In this document: piece after piece, positions 16,822 to 24,915 of the stretch | How the letters are laid out: each line of letters begins with the position of its first letter | How positions within the stretch are numbered: position 1 is the stretch's first letter | NCBI RefSeq assembly: GCF_022179725.1 | Contig: NZ_BPRC01000025.1 | Location: forward strand, 1 to 59,284 | Direction: 5' to 3' | DNA from: Methylorubrum aminovorans | Lineage (GTDB): Bacteria; Pseudomonadota; Alphaproteobacteria; Rhizobiales; Beijerinckiaceae | Length of the DNA stretch: 59,284 nucleotides | Made by a program: the position numbers and the translations under genes | Notes under the pieces: model-generated | Told to the model about the DNA's origin: nothing | What the model saw: the letters and a program-made list of their open reading frames with translations, nothing else | The model's database searches: none

Positions 16822-17061
16822 CGGCGGCCGTCTCCCCACATATCAGCCGGCGCAAACCTGGACTGTCTGCGGATCCTTTAGGGAAGCCGACCAATCTTAA
16901 TCCTTAAATCTTTCGGTCGGAGGCATCTGAAGTTCGGCAGATGGTGTATCGGCCGAGTTGGGGCCGGCTCGATCGAATAGGGTAGGCCTCACTACAACGA
17001 ACGGAGTATATGGGGGCGGCAACTGTTCAGCCCGCAGCAGTCCGGCCTGGACCAAGTTAGA

Positions 17062-17163
17062 GTGAAAGAAACCTATGAGGTCGTTCGGCGAGAGGCTGCG
17101 GCAGCCAACGACGATGACCGCATGGCCGAGGCGCGGAAGCGGATGCTCGCCGCGGTGCTCTAG
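17062..17163 (+). CDS. 33-aa microprotein, second member of the SDDDRMAEVRKRM family
   Basis: A GTG start gives VKETYEVVRREAAAA and ends NDDDRMAEARKRMLAAVL. It aligns end to end with the C-terminal part of the protein at 2752 (VREICEAVGRNAAA then SDDDRMAEVRKRM). The frame is open further upstream, so the true start may be earlier. A minus-strand terminator follows directly. Function unknown. The preceding gap (16822-17061) shows no gene. Confidence 0.45.
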   Translation: MKETYEVVRREAAAANDDDRMAEARKRMLAAVL

Positions 17164-17173
17164 GCCTAAAACG

Positions 17174-17206
17174 AAAAAGCCCCACGCGGCGGGTGCCGGC
17201 GAGGCT
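17174..17206 (-). terminator. Terminator-like hairpin, minus strand
   Basis: On the minus strand, AGCCTC...GTGGGGCT pairs around a GC-rich middle and is followed by TTTTTCG. The middle contains the complement of GGGTGCCGGCGAGGC, which recurs at 17724 and 19341. It is the first of three such hairpins in 600 bp. Confidence 0.55.
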
Positions 17207-17291
17207 GATTTGGGACGGATCGGGAGCGGACTGCGGACGAGTACACGCTGTTGTGACTCGCGCCCTACGGGAAGTCCGTCATTTTGACGGT

Positions 17292-17498
17292 ATGCGTGAC
17301 GCAGCTTCCTATTTCCGTCAGAAGGCCGACCTTTGCCGCGAATTGGCAGAAGCGCTGGGCTCTCATGATGACCCGGTCGTACTGAAGCTTCGCGCCATGG
17401 CTGATGAATGGGACGGCAAAGCCGGTGCGCCTGAGCAGCGGCTTTCAGCAAAGGTCTCTGGCGAGCCCGGCCAGGCCGGCACCCCGTACCTCCATTAA
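17292..17498 (+). CDS. Small conserved helical protein (68 aa)
   Basis: Begins MRDAASYFRQKADLCRELAEALG and contains DPVVLKLRAMADEWDGKAG. This pattern (K-A-x-L-C-R-x-L-A ... LRAMA-x-E-W) is common in short uncharacterised proteins of Rhizobiales, which supports real coding. Function unknown. The frame is open upstream to 17193, but the conserved part begins at 17292. Confidence 0.6.
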   Translation: MRDAASYFRQKADLCRELAEALGSHDDPVVLKLRAMADEWDGKAGAPEQRLSAKVSGEPGQAGTPYLH

Positions 17499-17504
17499 TC
17501 GCAG

Positions 17505-17654
17505 GCTGACCGCGCTGGCGCCAGCGATGACGAGCGCCTGGACGAGGTGCGGCGGCGGCTGATCGCGGTCGCGCGAGGGGGGCTGAAACGAAAAACCCCG
17601 CCGCGGCTGAGCCGGGCAGGGCAAGTTCGGAGAGAAAACGACGGAGGGTCGTAA
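17505..17654 (+). pseudogene. Degenerate third copy of the microprotein motif
   Basis: Directly after the stop at 17498, the same frame reads ADRAGASDDERLDEVRRRL and IAVARGG, resembling SDDDRMAEVRKRMLAAA. No start codon precedes it, and the C-terminal extension runs through a terminator hairpin. Treat as a relic. The 17499-17831 stretch holds only this and two hairpins. Confidence 0.4.
17591..17622 (-). terminator. Terminator-like hairpin, minus strand
   Basis: On the minus strand GCCCTGCCCGGC pairs imperfectly with GCCGCGGCGGGG and is followed by TTTTTCG. It sits in tandem with hairpins at 17174 and 17708. Confidence 0.55.
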
Positions 17655-17707
17655 GGGACAAAACGGGTGACGCCGCCTGTTGTTCAGGCTCAGTCCGAAA
17701 TCGCACG

Positions 17708-17738
17708 AAAAACCCCGCGCGGTGGGTGCCGGCGGGGC
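17708..17738 (-). terminator. Terminator-like hairpin, minus strand
   Basis: On the minus strand GCCCCGCCGG pairs with CGCGCGGGG, followed by TTTTTCG. Together with the two preceding hairpins it would stop minus-strand transcription after the glycosyltransferase at 17832. Confidence 0.6.
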
Positions 17739-17831
17739 AACAATTGGCGGTCAGGGATAAGCGCAGGGCGCCTTGCGAGGTGCGGGCCGAGGTGAGGGCG
17801 GCATAGAGGTCTGGGGCACCCGCCACTCCAT

Positions 17832-18581
17832 TCAGCTGTAGATATCCCCGGACGCCCACAGCGCTCCGTAGATGTTGCTGCCTCTTACGCCCAGGGCCCC
17901 TAAGTCCCTACCAGCCTTGATGTTCAAAGCGGTTGGCTCCCCGTCTGGAGCAATATGGCAGGTCGACAGAGACTTCTCACTGACACGCCTGACCTCGCCG
18001 ATCCATTGATCGCTTTCTAATTCCAGACGACCCGTTTCGGCTGCTACGCGTGCAATGGACCTCCCGAAAAGCACTGGACCTGTAGGACAAAGCGGGTTCG
18101 TGCCGTAATATTCATCACGAACATTCTGAATGATTGCATTGATGGAATATTCAAGTTCTTTGCGACGCGGACGAGACCAAAACAGCCCATTAGACGCCGT
18201 AGTCCAGCTATCTGTTAAAAAAGATAGGGATCGAAAGGCCGCGAATCCCGCATGCTGCGGCGGCAGAAAAGGCCGTATGAAGCGCATCCCAAGGTCTGCG
18301 TATATTCCCCCGTGTTCGTATACGACGCACAGCCTCGCAAGATCGCACTTGTACGCATAGGGTTTAAGCTTGTCGAATGATCGTAAAACGTCGTTATCGA
18401 AGCTGGAATTGAGAAACTCTCTTATCTCATCCCCGCACCATAAGCGGTAAATTGCTTTTGGGTGCAAGTCTTGCATTGATTTGGTGTTGTATTGGACAAA
18501 TTCTGGAATTTCAGTCGGAGGCTGCAATCCATCCACGATGTAGATCTGATGCAAGTTGATGACCGCGGAACCTTCAGACAT
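17832..18581 (-). CDS. DXD-type glycosyltransferase (Gly_transf_sug / capsular type)
   Basis: 249 aa. N-terminal INLHQIYIVDGL and a central YAYKCDLARLCVVYEHGGIY followed by ADLGM are the donor-site hallmarks of the OCH1/TcdB-like sugar transferase group; the D-L-G stands in the DXD position. A later TGPVLFGRSI block is also typical. It probably adds a sugar to a surface glycan. AT-richer than the phage core, and divergently transcribed from the acetyltransferase at 18666. Confidence 0.8.
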   Translation of the reverse strand: MSEGSAVINLHQIYIVDGLQPPTEIPEFVQYNTKSMQDLHPKAIYRLWCGDEIREFLNSSFDNDVLRSFDKLKPYAYKCDLARLCVVYEHGGIYADLGMRFIRPFLPPQHAGFAAFRSLSFLTDSWTTASNGLFWSRPRRKELEYSINAIIQNVRDEYYGTNPLCPTGPVLFGRSIARVAAETGRLELESDQWIGEVRRVSEKSLSTCHIAPDGEPTALNIKAGRDLGALGVRGSNIYGALWASGDIYS

Positions 18582-18665
18582 GCAAGCGTCTCATTCAATG
18601 CGCCGGCCCGCTTTGAGGCAACCGTCGGCCGGTGTAGGTAGGGGAGATATTTCTGGAGAGCAACA

Positions 18666-19232
18666 ATGACCGGCTTCATCGAGTCTAGCGGTGATCTTCA
18701 TGTCGGACGAATGTCACGGGAGAATGGAAACTTTTATGCCGGGGCATCGCCTGATGCCCCTATCAAAATAGGCTCCTTTTGCGCGATAGCTCGCAATGTA
18801 TCCCTGATCTCAGCAAACCACGATGTGAACTATGCAGCCGTTCAAGGAGCCTTCTACTACCATTATTTCAGTAAGCCGCATCCAGGCGAAATGCCACCTT
18901 TCACTAGAGAGCGGTCAAAAGGCCCTATCATAATAGGCAATGACGTTTGGATTGGAGCGGGCGTCACAATACTAAGCGGGGTGACCGTTGGCGATGGTTG
19001 TTGTATAGGAGCTAATTCTGTTGTCACTCGCTCTATGCCAGCCTATTCAATCGCAGCGGGGAACCCATGCAGATTTATTCGCCAGAGATATAGCGCTGAT
19101 ATTGTGCGCTTTCTTTTGGATCTAAAATGGTGGGACTGGGATGACGACGTAATTAGGCGGAATGAACGGTTCTTTGAAGCCAACTTGAATGAAATCTGTG
19201 TTGAGGAGCTCGCCGGATTGGTTATACCATAG
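18666..19232 (+). CDS. CatB-related (hexapeptide) O-acetyltransferase
   Basis: 188 aa. Left-handed beta-helix hexapeptides (IKIGSFCAIARNVSLIS, IIIGNDVWIGAGVTIL, GVTVGDGCCIGANSVVT) with the catalytic His in ISANHDVNY are those of xenobiotic/sugar O-acetyltransferases. It ends in a WWDWDDD helix as in CatB proteins. It likely acetylates a surface sugar. GGAGAG lies about 10 nt upstream of the ATG. It closes the right cargo block next to the lysis genes. Confidence 0.88.
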   Translation: MTGFIESSGDLHVGRMSRENGNFYAGASPDAPIKIGSFCAIARNVSLISANHDVNYAAVQGAFYYHYFSKPHPGEMPPFTRERSKGPIIIGNDVWIGAGVTILSGVTVGDGCCIGANSVVTRSMPAYSIAAGNPCRFIRQRYSADIVRFLLDLKWWDWDDDVIRRNERFFEANLNEICVEELAGLVIP

Positions 19233-19340
19233 CTTAGATTCAGTCACGATGATATCTGTGGATGTATCGTCTGGCGACAATGTGATCTAGTGAAACGTCA
19301 GATGTCGACACCGGCTTGTCCTAGCAAAATTTCCGCAGAT

Positions 19341-19359
19341 GGGTGCCGGCGGGGCTGAG
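19341..19359 (+). repeat. GGGTGCCGGCGGGGC repeat unit
   Basis: The 15-mer GGGTGCCGGCGGGGC is also present at 17724-17738 and, with one change, at 17191-17205. Here it lies 20-40 nt after the last minus-strand lysis gene. It appears to be a transposed or recombined operon-end sequence. Confidence 0.5.
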
Positions 19360-19380
19360 ATTGAGCGAGTTTAGGTCGGT

Positions 19381-19836
19381 TTAGCGCGGCACGATCTGAA
19401 ACCGCGCCACGTTCTGCGCCCGCGTGATCGGCCAGTAGTATCGCTGCAGCGGGTTGCACGCGTATTCCGGCGCGGCGTGGTACTCGCCGGCCCCCGGCTC
19501 GAACTCCTCCGGCACGGTGAAGCAGGTGGTGATGACGCGCAGGCCGAGCCCCTGCGGCGGGCGCTCGTACTTCACCGGCGGCAGGATCACCCGGTGCGTG
19601 TGCGCGTCGAACATCGCTCGATCGACGTTCCCCCGGCAGTCGCGCAGGTAGTTGACCCGCTGCCGGATGCAGAGCCGGCCGCCGGGCTTCACGGTCGGCG
19701 TCAGCACGGTCGTCTCGGGCACCTCTACCGGCAGGCCGCGATCGGCGATGAACCATGCGAGAATGCCGGCGGTCGAGAGGATCGCCGCAGAGATGATGCC
19801 GAGGCAGGCGTAGCCGAAGAACCGCACGGCCATCAT
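19381..19836 (-). CDS. Membrane-anchored phage protein, end of lysis operon
   Basis: 151 aa. One N-terminal hydrophobic segment (YACLGIISAAILSTAGILAW) and a soluble periplasm-type domain with Cys-containing LCIRQRVNYLRDCRG and a C-terminal CNPLQRYYWPITRAQNVARF. Starts ATG ATG; the upstream stop overlaps (ATGA). No family recognised; a spanin-like role would fit the place but lacks direct support. Confidence 0.65.
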   Translation of the reverse strand: MMAVRFFGYACLGIISAAILSTAGILAWFIADRGLPVEVPETTVLTPTVKPGGRLCIRQRVNYLRDCRGNVDRAMFDAHTHRVILPPVKYERPPQGLGLRVITTCFTVPEEFEPGAGEYHAAPEYACNPLQRYYWPITRAQNVARFQIVPR

Positions 19837-20288
19837 TTCCCACCTCGGAAAATGGCGAGCATGTCGTAGCCGCCCTTGGCGAACGCCGCGACGCCCACAA
19901 CGAAGGACACGGCCGCACCGCAGACCCACATCAGCACCTTGGCGGCCGTCCGAGAGGAGCTGACGAACTCCACCACGCCATCGAGTTGCTTCAGCTCGCG
20001 GTCGTTCTTGCCCTCGATCCACGTGACGGTTTCGGCCTTCAGCGCCATGAGGCGTTCGAGCTTCACCACGTCCGTCTCGCTGAGCGTGTCGAACCACTTG
20101 CGGAGGTGGGCCGGGAACATGTGGATGTCCCTGCCGTCGCGGCGGCCTTGAGCTTCCATCAGGCGCTGATCGAACCGTTCGCCGAGTTCTGTGTTCGGCG
20201 GGGCCGGCATCCTGTCTGCCATCTGCGCCTCGAGGATGCGGACGACTTCGCGAGCTGCGGCAAGGGACACCTCTTTCCGATCCGGCAT
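19833..20288 (-). CDS. Phage lysis-region protein with C-terminal transmembrane helix
   Basis: 151 aa. The long charged N-terminal region contains a helical segment (LRKWFDTLSETDVVKLERLM). A C-terminal hydrophobic helix (VLMWVCGAAVSFVVGVAAF) would anchor it in the inner membrane. Translationally coupled to the next gene. It resembles small holin/antiholin-neighbour proteins in layout only. Confidence 0.6.
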   Translation of the reverse strand: MPDRKEVSLAAAREVVRILEAQMADRMPAPPNTELGERFDQRLMEAQGRRDGRDIHMFPAHLRKWFDTLSETDVVKLERLMALKAETVTWIEGKNDRELKQLDGVVEFVSSSRTAAKVLMWVCGAAVSFVVGVAAFAKGGYDMLAIFRGGK

Positions 20289-20322
20289 GTCATCTCTCAG
20301 GCGTCCCTCGCGGCCGACGCCG

Positions 20323-20886
20323 TCAGCCGCGGCTCATCCAATCCGCGTCGCGCAGCTCGTCGGCCGTCACCGTGCCAGCCCCGATCTGCACCTGGGCCGG
20401 GATCAGCACGTTCTGCTCGCTGGCGTGGTCGTCGAGGTCGAGCTTGCGGAACATGCGGGCCGCGATGCCGTCCGGACCGCCGGCCGCCTTGATGACGGCG
20501 GGGGGCGCGGTGTCGACGAGGTACTGCGTGCCCTTGGCGATCACCGGCACCGCGACGTTAACGGACAGCGTCTTGCCCTTGGTCGCACCCTGGACGGCGT
20601 TGAGGCCGTAGCCGACGCCTGCCTCGAGCATCATCTCGACGCGCCGCTGCGACAGGAACAGGGTTGCCCACGGGTAGACCTTGCGGATGGCCTGGATCAC
20701 GTACCCAGCAATGATCGGGATCAGGATGGTCAGGATCGGCTCGCGCAGGGACACGGCCAGCGCAACGAGCCAGTCGCCCCAGGGCAGGATCACGGCCTTG
20801 TCGCCGACGGTGGCGACCTCGGCGGAGAAGGCGGGAGACGCGACACAGGCGAGCGCCAGCGCCGCGAGCAAAAGCATGCGGGTCAT
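20323..20886 (-). CDS. Holin-like protein (LLH-type)
   Basis: 187 aa with a signal-peptide-like N-terminus (LLLAALALACVASPAFSAE), one further transmembrane helix (ILTILIPIIAGYVIQAI) and a C-terminal helical domain (VGYGLNAVQGATKGK, APPAVIKAAGGPDGIAARMF). This resembles the LL-H-type holins of tailed phages. It precedes the two small membrane proteins and follows the endolysin, consistent with a lysis cassette. Confidence 0.65.
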   Translation of the reverse strand: MTRMLLLAALALACVASPAFSAEVATVGDKAVILPWGDWLVALAVSLREPILTILIPIIAGYVIQAIRKVYPWATLFLSQRRVEMMLEAGVGYGLNAVQGATKGKTLSVNVAVPVIAKGTQYLVDTAPPAVIKAAGGPDGIAARMFRKLDLDDHASEQNVLIPAQVQIGAGTVTADELRDADWMSRG

Positions 20887-21041
20887 GGTGGTGGTCCTGA
20901 TGGTGGGGATGCGCGGCTGGCCCGGCCGGCTCGGTTAATTCGATTGGTGTACGCCGAAGTCCTTACTTGTGAGGCTCAGTTTTAGGGCGCATGAATATCG
21001 GATCCGCAGGACCTTAGCCTGCCATTGGAGTCCGCGGATAA

Positions 21042-21081
21042 CGGGCCGGTGCTTGATTGGGGGGCCCTCAGCACCGGCCCG
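21042..21081. repeat. 12-bp perfect inverted repeat between endolysin and holin genes
   Basis: CGGGCCGGTGCT and AGCACCGGCCCG are separated by 16 nt. No U-tract follows on either strand, so it may be an RNA structure or pause site rather than a terminator. The 20887-21268 gap holds no gene that I can support. Confidence 0.65.
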
Positions 21082-21268
21082 CGCCTTTGCGCGTCTAAGC
21101 TGAGACGATACCGGATTGAGACTTGGATCCCGATACGTCTAAAGTTGCTCTAGAGCGCTTACCGCATTGACCATAGGATGCGTTGTCGTTGCCCCGGGGC
21201 GCCCCCCTAGCCTCGCGGCAGACAAACGGCGGGTCGGTGTTGCCCCCCCGATGCCGGCCCGCTGCATT

Positions 21269-21967
21269 TCACGCCTCGCTCACACCCGAGCGCGCCCCGG
21301 CGATTGTCGCGGGCAGAGTGTGCGGTGCCGGCAGCGGCACGTCGCCCGGCCAGCGATAGGCGACGATCTCCGAGCGCTTGAACGCCGCCACATTGACCGC
21401 GTCGCTCTGGTTGCCGCCGAGCAGGAACACCTGCGTGGCGTTCGCGCCGACCACGAGGCCGGTGTGCCCCTGCCACGCGGAGCCGTTCCGCTTCTTCGTG
21501 GCGATGGCGCCGAGCGCGGGCGCCGGCAGTCCGACGCCCCAACTCTCGAACGAGCGAGCTGCGAGGCTGCGGGAGCCGCGGTGGCCGGCCCGCTCCAGCA
21601 CCGCGTTCACGAAGGCTGCACACCAGGCGGTGCTGTCGGTCTTGATGCCGGGGAAGCCCGCATCGGCGAACAGCTTCACCACCTCGGGATTGTTCTTGGC
21701 GCCCGGCGCCTCCTTCAGGCCGTTTAGTGCCTCGGCCAGAACGAGCCAGCCCGGCTTCTCCGGCGCTTCACGACGCTCGCTGATGTCGGCCTTCTGCAGG
21801 GCGGCCTGCGTCTTCGGCCCGGCGATGCCATCGGCGACCAGCCCTGCTGAGCGCTGGAACGCGGTCACGGCGGCGATGGTACGGGGCCCGGCGTCGCCGT
21901 CCGCTCCCGAGGGCCCGAGGTCGTACCCGCGCGCCAAGAGAGCGCGCTGGATTTCAGCGACGGTCAT
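21269..21967 (-). CDS. Endolysin: peptidoglycan-binding domain plus CHAP-type amidase/peptidase
   Basis: 232 aa. Residues 1-60 are a PG_binding_1 repeat (ALLARGYDLGPSGADGDAGP, AVTAFQRSAGLVADGIAGP). The rest is the TIGR02594-type CHAP domain with the catalytic Cys in DSTAWCAAFVNAVL, His in WQGHTGLVVGA, and LLGGNQSDAVNV. It cleaves host peptidoglycan at lysis. This intact lysin contrasts with the decayed muramidase of the left unit. Confidence 0.9.
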   Translation of the reverse strand: MTVAEIQRALLARGYDLGPSGADGDAGPRTIAAVTAFQRSAGLVADGIAGPKTQAALQKADISERREAPEKPGWLVLAEALNGLKEAPGAKNNPEVVKLFADAGFPGIKTDSTAWCAAFVNAVLERAGHRGSRSLAARSFESWGVGLPAPALGAIATKKRNGSAWQGHTGLVVGANATQVFLLGGNQSDAVNVAAFKRSEIVAYRWPGDVPLPAPHTLPATIAGARSGVSEA

Positions 21968-22006
21968 GGTCTTCTCCGATGTGAAGGGGTCGTCTCGGGC
22001 GAGGGC

Positions 22007-22540
22007 TCAGAGCCCGGCGGGGCGCTCGGGCCAGTCGATGGCGGCCGGATCCGGGTGTGCCTCCGGTAGCGCCCGCAGGGCCGCACGGTAGGCGTCCGCC
22101 GCCTCTAGGCGCTCGGGCGCCTTGTCCGCCCGCCAGCCCGGCAGATCGGTGTGGTCCGTGCTGGCGAGCAACGCGGCCCGATGGGCGCGCGGCCACACCA
22201 GCGGCTGGCCGACCACGCTCTCGACGTAGATCTCGGCCGGGCGCAGGGTCTGCCCTTCACGCTCGGCGATCGCCGCTTCCAGGGCGGCAATGGCGGTGCG
22301 CAGGCCGGAGAGATGCAGCCCGGCAAGGCGCTTGGGCTTCATCGGAGGCTTCCCGCGTGTCAGGCCTCGCGTGGCGTCCCGAAGATCCTCGGACGTCGGC
22401 TCGATCGCCGCGACGCCTTGCGTCTCAAGGCTCCTGGCCTCGGCCACGAGATCGGCCAAGCGCGCCCGCCGATCATCTGTCGAGACCGCGTCGTGCAGGA
22501 TCGCCACGACGATCCCGCCCTCAATGAGTAGGAGGTCCAT
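22007..22540 (-). CDS. Phage protein downstream of the tail spike (assembly/accessory)
   Basis: 177 aa. Starts MDLLLIEGGIVVAILHD, 5 nt after the tail-spike stop, with helical middle (LADLVAEARSLETQG) and no clear family. The place, directly after a spike gene, is where tail-fibre assembly chaperones usually lie, but I see no fibre-assembly motif. An upstream extension to 22768 reads antiphase to the spike gene and is rejected. Confidence 0.6.
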   Translation of the reverse strand: MDLLLIEGGIVVAILHDAVSTDDRRARLADLVAEARSLETQGVAAIEPTSEDLRDATRGLTRGKPPMKPKRLAGLHLSGLRTAIAALEAAIAEREGQTLRPAEIYVESVVGQPLVWPRAHRAALLASTDHTDLPGWRADKAPERLEAADAYRAALRALPEAHPDPAAIDWPERPAGL

Positions 22541-22545
22541 CGTGC

Positions 22546-24528
22546 TCACCCGTAATATCCGCTGCCGGAGATGATGGAGTTGTTGGTTCCAGTCGAGTAA
22601 TTCGCTACCGTACCCTGCAAGTTGCCGGTCATGTCGACACGATTGAGGATAGAAATGTAATTCGTGTCGCCATCGATCAGCGCGCCATAGTGCTGGAATG
22701 GTGCGAAGGGTGCACGCGGCGAGAACTGACCTCGGGCCTGACCGCCGATGATCTTGATGTTTCGACAACCATTGCCGATGAAGTATCCGGCCCCGCTCCC
22801 TTCGTTGGCCCCGTTACCGTCCGTCATCCCACCGTTGATTGTGAGGCCATCCACGTTGATGAGCACCCAGCCATGACCGGGGCTGTTGCAGACGATACAG
22901 CCGGAGAAGTCCAGGCCGCCGATGTTGCCCCGTGCCGACGCGGAGATTTGAATGTTGGGCTTGCGGGCGCCAGGGACGTTAGAGCCGTTGGAGGAGCACC
23001 ACATCCCTGCGACGGTCCACTTCTCGATGACGCCACCGGTATCGCCGAGCAGCATGCCTTCCTGTGTGCAGGTATCGAGTAGCACCCGATCCGCGATCTG
23101 CACGGCATGGACGAGCTGCCCCGGCCCAGGGGCCGCCTGGATGCCCCGAAAGCATTGCAGGGCCTCGCCATTGCCGATCCCGGCGCCGGACACGTTGAGC
23201 AGCAGGACTGCGCTATCCGTCGTACCGCCAAACGACCACCCGCCGTCGAGATAGAACCCCTGAACCAGTCCAGTGCCGACACCGACCCTGACGGCGTTCC
23301 CGAACGGCCCGAACGTCCGCATCTGCCCGAGGCGGTTGTTGTACGAATTGCCGCCGCCCTGGATGCTAATAGCCGCCGGGCATGCCGCGCCCGCGACCGC
23401 CTCGACGAACCCGAAGACGGGCTCGTAGATGTTGGAGAAGCGGATCAGCGGCGCGCTGCGCGGCGCGCTGGAGACGATCTGAATGCGCCCGAAGCCGGAG
23501 CGGCTGACCGTTGTATCCGGCGATCCGAAGGTGAAGGCGGGCGCATCGGTTCGCGCGGAATAGAGGATCGTGCTGGCCTCTGCGTCGTGGACGATGCGGC
23601 TCTCGGTCTCGCTGTAGACCTGCGTCCCCAGATCGAGGCCGCCGCGCGGATAGCGCAGATACCCGCCCCCCTTTGCCTTGAGGCGCGCCCTGGCCATCAC
23701 CGCGGCATCAAGCCACGTCACCGAGGACGACTTGTCGTCCACCAGCATGACGAAGTCGTTGGCCCGATCACCGGCAGCGCGGGAGATGTTGGCGCCAATA
23801 GCCTTGATCGTGGTGCTGCTGGCGTTGCCCGTGGTGTCGAGCTTTTCCGTGAGGGCGCCGGTCAGTCCCGGCACGTCGGCAACTCCCCCAACGCCAAACG
23901 TGGACGACGGCTGCGGCGGCCACTCGCCGCCCTCCTTCGGGCCGTAGATGACGTTGGATTGGCCCTCGCGCTCGACGACCCAGTAATCCCCATCTTCGCC
24001 GTCGGAGGGCTGCGGCGGCAGAGTGCCGGTGAGCAGGCCCGACCCGCGCCGGCCCGCCTGCCCGGCGATGGCCACGGGCGTTACGATCGCCTGCCGTCCC
24101 TGACCAAAGGTGATGCCCTGGCGGTCGGCGATGAAATCGCGGATCTGGGCCGGGTCGCCGTAGAACAACCGCACAGGCGCGAACATGCGGCGCGCGCCGT
24201 CCACCACCTCCAAGATGTCGGCGGTCAACTCGCCGCGCGGGAACTTGGCCTGCGCGAAGGCGCGCGAGACCTGATGCACGAAGGTGTTCCGCTTCGTCTG
24301 GTCGCCGCTGCCGTCGGTCGGCGGAAGGAGGCTCAACCCATCCTGAAAGGTGAGAACCTTAATCTCGGCAGGGGGCTGGGCCACGCCGGCCTTGGTTTCG
24401 GCCGGCGCGATCCACGCCTCGAAGACACGCCCGTCCACCGACAGCGGGTTGCCGTCCTTGTCGTACAACGGGATCTCCCAATAGGGGTCCGTCTGCGTCG
24501 AGATGATGAACTGCGGCAGACCGGCCAT
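22546..24528 (-). CDS. Tail spike / receptor-binding protein with beta-helix
   Basis: 660 aa from MAGLPQFIISTQTDP. The N-terminal 110 residues form a compact domain (WEIPLYDKDGNPLSVDGRVF) that probably attaches to the baseplate. Around residue 170 is a collagen-free linker (GSGLLTGTLPPQPSDGEDGDYW), then a right-handed beta-helix entry (AGDRANDFVMLVDDKSSSVT, LKAKGGGYLRYPRGG) and strand-rich repeats to the C-terminus. It likely recognises or degrades a surface polysaccharide. Last gene of the tail operon before lysis. Confidence 0.8.
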   Translation of the reverse strand: MAGLPQFIISTQTDPYWEIPLYDKDGNPLSVDGRVFEAWIAPAETKAGVAQPPAEIKVLTFQDGLSLLPPTDGSGDQTKRNTFVHQVSRAFAQAKFPRGELTADILEVVDGARRMFAPVRLFYGDPAQIRDFIADRQGITFGQGRQAIVTPVAIAGQAGRRGSGLLTGTLPPQPSDGEDGDYWVVEREGQSNVIYGPKEGGEWPPQPSSTFGVGGVADVPGLTGALTEKLDTTGNASSTTIKAIGANISRAAGDRANDFVMLVDDKSSSVTWLDAAVMARARLKAKGGGYLRYPRGGLDLGTQVYSETESRIVHDAEASTILYSARTDAPAFTFGSPDTTVSRSGFGRIQIVSSAPRSAPLIRFSNIYEPVFGFVEAVAGAACPAAISIQGGGNSYNNRLGQMRTFGPFGNAVRVGVGTGLVQGFYLDGGWSFGGTTDSAVLLLNVSGAGIGNGEALQCFRGIQAAPGPGQLVHAVQIADRVLLDTCTQEGMLLGDTGGVIEKWTVAGMWCSSNGSNVPGARKPNIQISASARGNIGGLDFSGCIVCNSPGHGWVLINVDGLTINGGMTDGNGANEGSGAGYFIGNGCRNIKIIGGQARGQFSPRAPFAPFQHYGALIDGDTNYISILNRVDMTGNLQGTVANYSTGTNNSIISGSGYYG

Positions 24529-24642
24529 GGAGGGCTCTCTCGCGTCGGGCAGCCGAACGGCCGCGGCGCGGCGGTGAGCCACGCGCGGGGTCGGTCAGGG
24601 TTGCGGGTGTTAAGGTGGGCGGCTCAGGCCAGCCCGGTCGCC

Positions 24643-24915
24643 TCAGTGGGCGGTTGCTGCAGCGCCAGCGGGCGCGAGCGGGGCATCAGGGTCGTCTGTG
24701 GCGGCGGCTGGTGCAGGGCCGCCGCGGTCGTTCAGCAGGTTCGCAAGGCGGTCGTTTTCGATCTTGAGGATCCGCACGAGGTCTAGCGCTTCAGCCTTCT
24801 CGCCCGCGATCTTGGCGGCACGGGCTAGGGCAGCATCCCGCTGCGCCTCAAGCTCGCCGATCCGTCCATTGATCTCGACGATGCCGATCGTCTTCTGCTC
24901 AGCCGCCTCAGTCAT
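24643..24915 (-). CDS. Small coiled-coil phage protein
   Basis: 90 aa. The central part is a strong coiled coil (EINGRIGELEAQRDAALARA, LKIENDRLANLLNDR), followed by a Pro/Ala-rich tail. It overlaps the upstream gene by 8 nt. Possibly a structural accessory of the tail tip; unrecognised. Confidence 0.6.
   Translation of the reverse strand: MTEAAEQKTIGIVEINGRIGELEAQRDAALARAAKIAGEKAEALDLVRILKIENDRLANLLNDRGGPAPAAATDDPDAPLAPAGAAATAH

Noticed and set aside
16897..17859. 320-codon minus-strand frame over the microprotein area
   Set aside because: It reads through three hairpins and overlaps the real glycosyltransferase end; low-complexity Arg/Pro sequence.
21144..21180. TCTAGAGCGCTTACCGCATTGACC-type sequence compared with the IS630 ends
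   Set aside because: Only TAGAGC is shared. It resembles common intergenic repeats of this genus rather than an IS end.
23107..24786. 559-codon plus-strand frame opposite the tail spike
   Set aside because: Composition (Arg, Gly, Asp rich) and lack of domains mark it as a shadow.
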